Below are positions 35,001 to 41,759 of a stretch of 41,759 nt of DNA, piece after piece (positions within the stretch are counted from its first letter, which is position 1; every line of letters starts with the position of its first letter). The notes under the pieces were generated by a model. It was not told the origin of the DNA, made no database searches, and saw only the letters and a program-made list of their open reading frames with translations. Origin of the DNA: Alphaproteobacteria bacterium (GTDB lineage Bacteria > Pseudomonadota > Alphaproteobacteria > Micavibrionales > Micavibrionaceae); NCBI GenBank assembly GCA_020443295.1, contig JAGRIJ010000012.1, positions 1 through 41,759 on the forward strand. Reading direction: 5' to 3'. A program made the position numbers and the translations under genes.

Positions 35001-36214
35001 AGGACGGCGCAAAGGTCAAGGCCGGTGAGAAAATGGCGGAATGGGACCCCTATACCCTGCCGATCATTACCGAGAAAGACGGTGTGGCGCACTACTTTGA
35101 CCTTGTCGAAGGCATTTCTGTAGTCGATCAGGTGGATGAAGCTACGGGTATTTCGGCCCGCCGCGTCATCGACTGGCGCTCGCAGCCTAAGGGCAGTGAT
35201 CTCAAGCCGCGCATTGCGCTGCTCGACAAGAAAGGCAACATCATCAAGCTGCCGAATGGACTGCCTGCAAACTACGAGCTGTCCGTGGACACGCTCCTTT
35301 CTGTCGAAAGCGGTCAGGAGGTCAAAGCTGGCGACATCATCGCTCGTATTCCGCGCGAAACCTCAAAAACCCGCGATATTACCGGGGGTCTGCCGCGTGT
35401 GGCAGAGCTGTTCGAGGCCCGCCATCCCAAGGACTTCGCGGTTATCGCTGAAATGGACGGTTACGTCGAGTTTGGCAAGGATTACAAATCCAAGCGCCGC
35501 ATCATCGTCCGCCCGGTCAGCACAGACGAGGAAGCCCGGGAATACCTCATTCCCAAGGGCCGCCATCTGGCTGTGCAGGAAGGCGACTTCGTCCGCAAGG
35601 GTGACCGTCTGCTTGACGGCGCGCTCGTGCCGCACGATATTCTGAATGTTCTGGGGGTTGAGGCTCTGGCCGAATACCTCACGAACGAGGTGCAGGAAGT
35701 CTACCGTCTTCAGGGTGTGCGCATCAACGACAAGCACATCGAGGTCATCGTGCGTCAGATGATGCAGAAGGTGGAAGTTACGGCTGTGGGCGACTCCACG
35801 TTCCTTGTTGGCGAGCATGTCGACCGCGAAGAATACGAAGCCGCATGCCAGCGTTACATTGAGGACGGCAAGATCGCGCCGGAAGGAAAACCTGTTCTTC
35901 AGGGGATCACCAAAGCCTCTCTGCAAACCCGCTCGTTCATCTCCGCCGCTTCCTTCCAGGAAACAACGCGTGTGCTGACCGAAGCCGCCGTTAACGGCAA
36001 GGTCGACCGCCTGAATGGTCTGAAGGAAAACGTGATCGTCGGGCGCCTGATTCCTGCGGGAACCGGTGCCTTCATCAACCAGATGAAGCGACTGGCAGCC
36101 GAGCGCGACGAGGAAGTTCTGGCCAGTATGCCCAAGCAGGAAAGTCTGGAAGATCAGACCGCCTCTGCGGAAGCATCAGACGAACAGCCCCAGAAGGAAG
36201 CTGCGGCGGGTTAG
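32015..36214 (+). CDS. rpoC: DNA-directed RNA polymerase subunit beta'
   Basis: The 1399-residue protein opens [20 protein letters not shown]. The N-terminal zinc site reads [20 protein letters not shown]. The catalytic magnesium loop is [12 protein letters not shown], and the second zinc region includes [13 protein letters not shown]. The trigger-loop region has [18 protein letters not shown]. All landmarks are intact and the length is normal for alphaproteobacteria. The last 30 residues are a Glu/Gln/Ala-rich tail. A bidirectional terminator follows. Confidence 0.98.
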   Translation: MNELMNLFGQPTGPQSFDTIRISIASPQQINSWSFGEVKKPETINYRTFKPEKDGLFCARIFGPVKDYECLCGKYKRMKYKGIICEKCGVEVTLTRVRRERMGHISLASPVAHIWFLKSLPSRIGLIIDMTLKELERVLYFENFIVIEPGMTPLKPMQLLSEEDFYNAQDEYGEESFRAGIGAEALKEILSAIDLEQERLKVEEDLRETSSEAKRKKLVKRLKLVEAFITSGTRPEWMILDTVPVLPPELRPLVPLDGGRFATSDLNDLYRRVINRNNRLRRLIELRAPDIIVRNEKRMLQEAVDALFDNGRRGRVITGANKRPLKSLSDMLKGKQGRFRQNLLGKRVDYSGRSVIVVGPELKLHQCGLPKKMALELFKPFILHKLEIYGMASTVKAAKRMVEKERPEVWDILEEVIREHPVLLNRAPTLHRLGIQAFEPVLIEGKAIQLHPLVCTAFNADFDGDQMAVHVPLSIEAQLEARCLIMSTNNILSPANGKPIIVPTQDIVLGLYYLSIARDKEQGEGMIFRGAGEISHALQEDVVSLHAKIKCRYRDVDQDGNPKTVLVDSTPGRILVSELLPRHPQVPFSLINQVLTKKEIMGLIDIVYRYCGQKETVIFCDRLMKLGFRYACIAGISFGKDDLVIPEAKHKLVDAAYEKVSEFEQQYMDGLITKGEKYNKVVDIWSRCTDEVADAMMKGISNIETGKLNAVYMMAHSGARGSAAQIRQLAGMRGLMAKPSGEIIETPIISNFKEGLSVLEYFNSTHGARKGLADTALKTANSGYLTRRLVDVAQDAIITEHDCGTEEGIMMSAVMNGPDVIVSLSERILGRVPATDVKNPLSGQLIAKAGEIIDEVTAEQIETAGVDEVKVRSVLVCEGENNGICSKCYGRDLARGTEVNIGEAIGVMAAQSIGEPGTQLTMRTFHIGGAAQKGAERSHVDANIDGKIEIRNKNLVQNSAGVTIIMGRNTEIVLKDKNGSDKATFRVPYGSRLLVEDGAKVKAGEKMAEWDPYTLPIITEKDGVAHYFDLVEGISVVDQVDEATGISARRVIDWRSQPKGSDLKPRIALLDKKGNIIKLPNGLPANYELSVDTLLSVESGQEVKAGDIIARIPRETSKTRDITGGLPRVAELFEARHPKDFAVIAEMDGYVEFGKDYKSKRRIIVRPVSTDEEAREYLIPKGRHLAVQEGDFVRKGDRLLDGALVPHDILNVLGVEALAEYLTNEVQEVYRLQGVRINDKHIEVIVRQMMQKVEVTAVGDSTFLVGEHVDREEYEAACQRYIEDGKIAPEGKPVLQGITKASLQTRSFISAASFQETTRVLTEAAVNGKVDRLNGLKENVIVGRLIPAGTGAFINQMKRLAAERDEEVLASMPKQESLEDQTASAEASDEQPQKEAAAG

Positions 36215-36237
36215 AACGCATACCCGGACAAGAAATT

Positions 36238-36269
36238 AAAAAAACCCCCGCTCTTTCAGGGGGTTTTTT
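36238..36269. terminator. Bidirectional terminator between rpoC and a convergent gene
   Basis: AAAAAAA-CCCCC (to 36249), a 9-nt loop and GGGGG (36259-36263)-TTTTTT read as a terminator on both strands. It serves rpoC on the plus strand and the 36274-38010 gene on the minus strand. Confidence 0.88.
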
Positions 36270-36273
36270 CATT

Positions 36274-38010
36274 CTAAGTCTCGGTCCTGTGCCTCAGGAT
36301 AGAAAGGACGAAAAGCCCGCAAATAAGAATAAGGCCGGCAATGCTCATATATGCTCCCACTTTCTCTTGCCACAGGAAGGGGATCGAGAAATGAAGATCA
36401 TACGTCCCTTTGGGAAGGGAAACAGAAGCCTGCCCGTAGGGTTCGATTGCCTTGATCTCTAGCGGAGTGTATTCGCCATTCTCACGGGTAAGAAAAGCCT
36501 GCCACCCCGCAAAGCGGAATTGCCTAAGGATAAACACGGTCGGCTCCCCTGCCTGAATTTTAAAAGTCAGATTTCTCGGAGCTTGGCTCTGAAGGGAAAT
36601 TTTTGCTTCAGGTCCCTCGGTTCTCCAGAGGGGCTGCGGCGGTGTCTTTTCAACGAAATCATTGATATTTACAGTCATTTCCTCATTTTTTGGCATGAAT
36701 TCGCCCGTGAGGATCCGGTGCTCAATTCTGTATTCAAAGAAAGGCATTTCCGGGTGCCATGACTGAATCACGTACCGGGCGGTAAAAAAGGAAATCACTG
36801 CAAAAACGGCAAGAACGCCTCCTTGCGCGGCAAAATTAACCATTTTTGCTTTTTGGTTCTGACTCCGTGAAAAAATAAATCCCGCAAACGCGGCACAAAA
36901 CAGGTCCATGAGGAGAATCATCCGAAAAGGAAACTGTATCTTTTGTAAAGGCACCGCAAAATACCAGATAAAAGAGGCAAAAGGTGTCATGAGAAACAAA
37001 CACAGGCAGGAAAGAATAAAAAGAAAGATGAAAATGCGTTTCTGGAGTGTATCAAAACGTTCATAAAAAAAAGAAAAGCAGACAAGGCTAGGCAATATGG
37101 CGCCAGCAGCCATAAGGAAAAGAAGATTGCAATAGGCTTTATATATGACGGGGCACTGATTTTGAGGTCCGATAAACCAAAGTTTGTAATCATAGAAAGG
37201 GCCGCCCCATAAGACATAGGAGCGCACCGTATCCAGAAGGGTTAGCGCGGGAACCAGATAGAGGCCGCAGACCAGAAGGCCAAGGGCGAAGGAAAACACA
37301 AGAAAGACGCTCTCAAAAACCATAAGACGCCCTAATCCCCTGCGCGGTTCGTCATGGTGAATAAAGCGGTACCCCAATCCCCAAAGACCCGCAAAAGGGG
37401 TAATAAAAACGGCGCTGGGAAGATGTGTAAGCAAAAAAGCCGCATATACGAGGCCGATTTTGGCAGATCGGGCCAGTCTGCTCGTCTCGTTCTTGGGAGT
37501 TTGAACGAGATAAAAAAGCAGGGGAACCCAGACGTAAACGGCAAATTCTGCTCCGTTGTTCCGTTCATACATATCAACGAACAGATGATAGGGTGCGGCC
37601 ATGTAAAGAATGGCTCCGGCAAGCGCTCCCCGGCGGGAGCAGAAACTTGAAAGCCAGAGCCGGCAGGTCAGCCCGGAAAGAAGAAGGAACAACAGGGCGC
37701 TGACACACAGGATACTTGTAGTCTGGGCCGGATAGATCAGACCAATGCCATATTCGACATAATAAACCAGGGGCGGGTAGAAGAAGAGATTTGCGCCGCC
37801 AAAACCGTGATTAATATTGTTAAGCCAGCGGGGATACAGCTCCCCCTGGTTGATTTGTTCGCGGAAAGCCTCAAACCCGATAATCTGGTTTTTATAATCG
37901 TCTCCAATGGGATAGCCGCCATGAAAGACGGCAAGAAAACACAAAAATGCGGCCAACGCCAAAATCCCGTAATCCCGGATTTGGAAGCCTTTTCCCTCTT
38001 GAAAATCCAT
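36274..38010 (-). CDS. Polytopic membrane protein related to PTPS_related/GT-C glycosyltransferases
   Basis: I start the gene at the ATG of MDFQEGKGFQIRDYGIL, with AAGG 10 nt upstream; the frame is open 8 codons further with a TTG start. The product is about 578 residues with around ten membrane helices. The first periplasmic loop has GGYPIGDDYKNQIIGFEAFR, then GELYPRWLNNINHGFGGAN and FFYPPLVYY. Acidic residues plus a PRW..G.G..FFYPP pattern are characteristic of the PTPS_related membrane domain (6-pyruvoyl-tetrahydropterin synthase-related) and of GT-C glycosyltransferases. A soluble beta-rich domain (about 430-545) lies before the last helix. It probably transfers or handles a polyprenyl-linked sugar. 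It lies opposite to and between rpoC and rpsL. Confidence 0.72.
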   Translation of the reverse strand: MDFQEGKGFQIRDYGILALAAFLCFLAVFHGGYPIGDDYKNQIIGFEAFREQINQGELYPRWLNNINHGFGGANLFFYPPLVYYVEYGIGLIYPAQTTSILCVSALLFLLLSGLTCRLWLSSFCSRRGALAGAILYMAAPYHLFVDMYERNNGAEFAVYVWVPLLFYLVQTPKNETSRLARSAKIGLVYAAFLLTHLPSAVFITPFAGLWGLGYRFIHHDEPRRGLGRLMVFESVFLVFSFALGLLVCGLYLVPALTLLDTVRSYVLWGGPFYDYKLWFIGPQNQCPVIYKAYCNLLFLMAAGAILPSLVCFSFFYERFDTLQKRIFIFLFILSCLCLFLMTPFASFIWYFAVPLQKIQFPFRMILLMDLFCAAFAGFIFSRSQNQKAKMVNFAAQGGVLAVFAVISFFTARYVIQSWHPEMPFFEYRIEHRILTGEFMPKNEEMTVNINDFVEKTPPQPLWRTEGPEAKISLQSQAPRNLTFKIQAGEPTVFILRQFRFAGWQAFLTRENGEYTPLEIKAIEPYGQASVSLPKGTYDLHFSIPFLWQEKVGAYMSIAGLILICGLFVLSILRHRTET

Positions 38011-38106
38011 ATTGGCAAAACCTTGAAAGACCAAGACAATTTCAGGATATGTGGAGGACGGAAATTCGTAAATGATTTTCTGGCTATGAATGAAGGGATT
38101 CTTTGC

Positions 38107-38135
38107 TTGACACTCTTTTGACCCGCCGTTATAGT
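38107..38135 (+). promoter_or_regulatory. Strong sigma-70-type promoter
   Basis: TTGACA (38107-38112), a 17-bp spacer and TATAGT (38130-38135) form the best-scoring promoter I see in the window. The predicted start is near 38143, 340 nt ahead of rpsL. Confidence 0.8.
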
Positions 38136-38142
38136 CCGCGCC

Positions 38143-38335
38143 ACTGATTACGGATTGGCTGGCTGTAAGCCTTTTCTGTGCCGGAGAATCGGCCGTAAAA
38201 GACGCTTAAACGCAGCTGTGGGCTTTATCGAAAAGGCTCCGGGATGAACCGGGAAAGCGTCCAGTAGGTAAAGTGCAACATCCGCTGTATAGCTCGGATC
38301 TTCTCTTAGCGCGGACCGGGCGGGCGGATGCTCTG
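38143..38335 (+). ncRNA. Candidate structured RNA or long rpsL leader
   Basis: The segment between two promoters has no convincing ORF but many exact pairings. These are: AGCCTTTTC (38168-38176) with GAAAAGGCT (38230-38238); hairpin GCCG/CGGC (38180-38193); GACGCTT (38201-38207) with AAGCGTC (38255-38261); hairpin TCCGG/CCGGG (38238-38253); and CATCCGC (38279-38285) with GCGGATG (38324-38330), enclosing GCTCGG/CCGGGC (38292-38321). The first and third pairings interleave, so both together would make a pseudoknot. I do not recognise tmRNA, RNase P, SRP, 6S or a known riboswitch core. No clear intrinsic terminator follows, so it may be a leader read into rpsL. Confidence 0.5.
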
Positions 38336-38370
38336 CGGAATACTGCGGGGTCGATTGATGAAACCATCAC

Positions 38371-38400
38371 TTGACAATCCGCAAAAATCCGCGCTACATG
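38371..38400 (+). promoter_or_regulatory. Candidate proximal promoter of rpsL-rpsG-fusA-tuf
   Basis: A consensus -35, TTGACA (38371-38376), precedes TACATG (38395-38400) at an 18-bp spacing. The -10 is weak. The leader to rpsL would be about 75 nt. Between 38011 and 38482 no other gene is visible apart from the RNA candidate. Confidence 0.45.
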
Positions 38401-38482
38401 CCGCCATCCATAGAATGACGCAACACAGGCCCTGCAGTGGCAGGGTTTTAATTTTGGTTAAATTTAAGGAGTGGGCGATACA

Positions 38483-38854
38483 ATGCCAACCATTCAGCAA
38501 TTGATCCGCAAGCCGCGGCAAAAGACTGTGAAACGCAAAAAGAACCGGGCGCTGAAAAGCAACCCGCAACGCCGCGGTGTATGCACCCGGGTCTATACGA
38601 CGACCCCGAAAAAACCGAACTCCGCTCTTCGGAAGGTCGCAAAGGTCCGTCTGACCACAGGTCTTGAGGTCATTTGTTACATTCCCGGCGAAGGCCACAA
38701 CCTGCAGGAACACTCCGTTGTTCTGGTGCGCGGTGGCCGGGTCAAGGACTTGCCGGGGGTTCGCTACACGATTATCCGCGGAACGCTTGATACGCAGGGC
38801 GTGAAAGACCGCAAACAGGCCCGCTCCCGTTACGGTGCCAAACGTCCAAAATAA
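38483..38854 (+). CDS. rpsL: 30S ribosomal protein S12
   Basis: The 123-residue protein starts [20 protein letters not shown], after AAGGAG with an 11-nt spacing. An in-frame GTG four codons earlier is inside the ribosome-binding region. It lies in the decoding centre. The streptomycin-relevant lysines are the wild-type form ([13 protein letters not shown] and [11 protein letters not shown]). It is first of the str operon rpsL-rpsG-fusA-tuf. Confidence 0.98.
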   Translation: MPTIQQLIRKPRQKTVKRKKNRALKSNPQRRGVCTRVYTTTPKKPNSALRKVAKVRLTTGLEVICYIPGEGHNLQEHSVVLVRGGRVKDLPGVRYTIIRGTLDTQGVKDRKQARSRYGAKRPK

Positions 38855-39412
<558 letters not shown>

Positions 39413-39467
39413 GTGCCGACTAGGATCAAACAGATAACGGAACGGAAAAGAATTAGGGTTAAAGAAC

Positions 39468-41582
<2,115 letters not shown>

Positions 41583-41632
41583 GGTAAAGCCGGCCGAAGA
41601 TAACGATACTGATTTAAGGAAGGAAAAAGATC

Positions 41633-41759
41633 ATGGCGAAAGAGAAGTTTGAGCGGAATAAGCCGCACTGTAACATTGGGACGATTGGTCACGTGGACCA
41701 TGGGAAGACGACGCTGACGGCGGCGATTGCTGGGATGTACGGAGCGGGAGAGTCTGTGG
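41633..41759 (+). CDS. tuf: Elongation factor Tu, N-terminal fragment
   Basis: The window ends 127 bases into this gene. The translation opens [20 protein letters not shown] and runs through the P-loop [28 protein letters not shown] precedes the ATG. It is the tuf copy of the str operon. Codon choice differs from fusA next door: GGG for Gly and ATT for Ile are frequent in these 42 codons, whereas fusA mostly uses GGC and ATC. Confidence 0.97.
   Translation, partial: MAKEKFERNKPHCNIGTIGHVDHGKTTLTAAIAGMYGAGESV

Noticed and set aside
38143..38335. Cobalamin riboswitch, SRP RNA, tmRNA, RNase P RNA or 6S RNA
   Set aside because: None of the conserved cores I know for these RNAs could be found on either strand. 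It is left as an unassigned candidate.

Overview
The window is a stretch of chromosome from an alphaproteobacterium of moderate GC content. The evidence is the order tuf...secE-nusG-rplKA-rplJL-rpoB-rpoC-rpsL-rpsG-fusA-tuf together with the alphaproteobacterial style of RpoB, RpoC, S7 and EF-G. I cannot place it more narrowly from sequence alone. The window opens in the last 39 codons of one EF-Tu gene and closes 127 bases into another. This looks like a contig assembled between two near-identical tuf copies.

Region 1 (1-15238) follows the first tuf. After its terminator come an orphan secreted protein and then a divergent type I secretion locus. The minus-strand arm encodes a MotA/TolQ/ExbB-like channel protein with a long cytoplasmic tail, a MotB-like protein, a TolC-like outer-membrane channel and a secreted coiled-coil protein. 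The plus-strand arm encodes an 1892-residue RTX protein, a LapB-type ABC exporter with a degenerate C39-like domain, and a HlyD/LapC-type adaptor. The two arms share a 242-bp control region. Together they look like a secretion machine for one large calcium-binding surface or matrix protein, possibly assisted by a proton-driven stator as in Salmonella SiiAB.

Region 2 (15239-20651) is a glycine cleavage cluster, gcvT-gcvH-gcvPA-[38-codon ORF]-[membrane protein]-gcvPB, which ends tail to tail with a single-domain response regulator.

Region 3 (20652-41759) is the secE-to-tuf transcription/translation supercluster. It is interrupted at four places by unrelated, mostly envelope-related genes: a DUF4926 protein plus secreted esterase between nusG and rplK; a TIGR03118-type secreted protein behind tandem Fur-like boxes between rplA and rplJ; a SIMPL-domain protein between rpoB and rpoC; and a PTPS-related polytopic membrane protein between rpoC and rpsL. 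The secretion and glycine loci (about 20 kb between tuf and secE) are a fifth and largest interruption.

The most notable signals are: (i) the type I secretion locus with its own stator-like pair; (ii) a SIMPL gene between rpoB and rpoC whose conserved C-terminus lies in the -1 frame behind an in-phase A AAA AAG slippery heptamer; (iii) a strong promoter followed by a roughly 190-nt foldable RNA, with a possible pseudoknot, ahead of rpsL; (iv) an inverted repeat covering the ribosome-binding site of the RTX gene; and (v) a charged insertion of about 20 residues in ribosomal protein S7.
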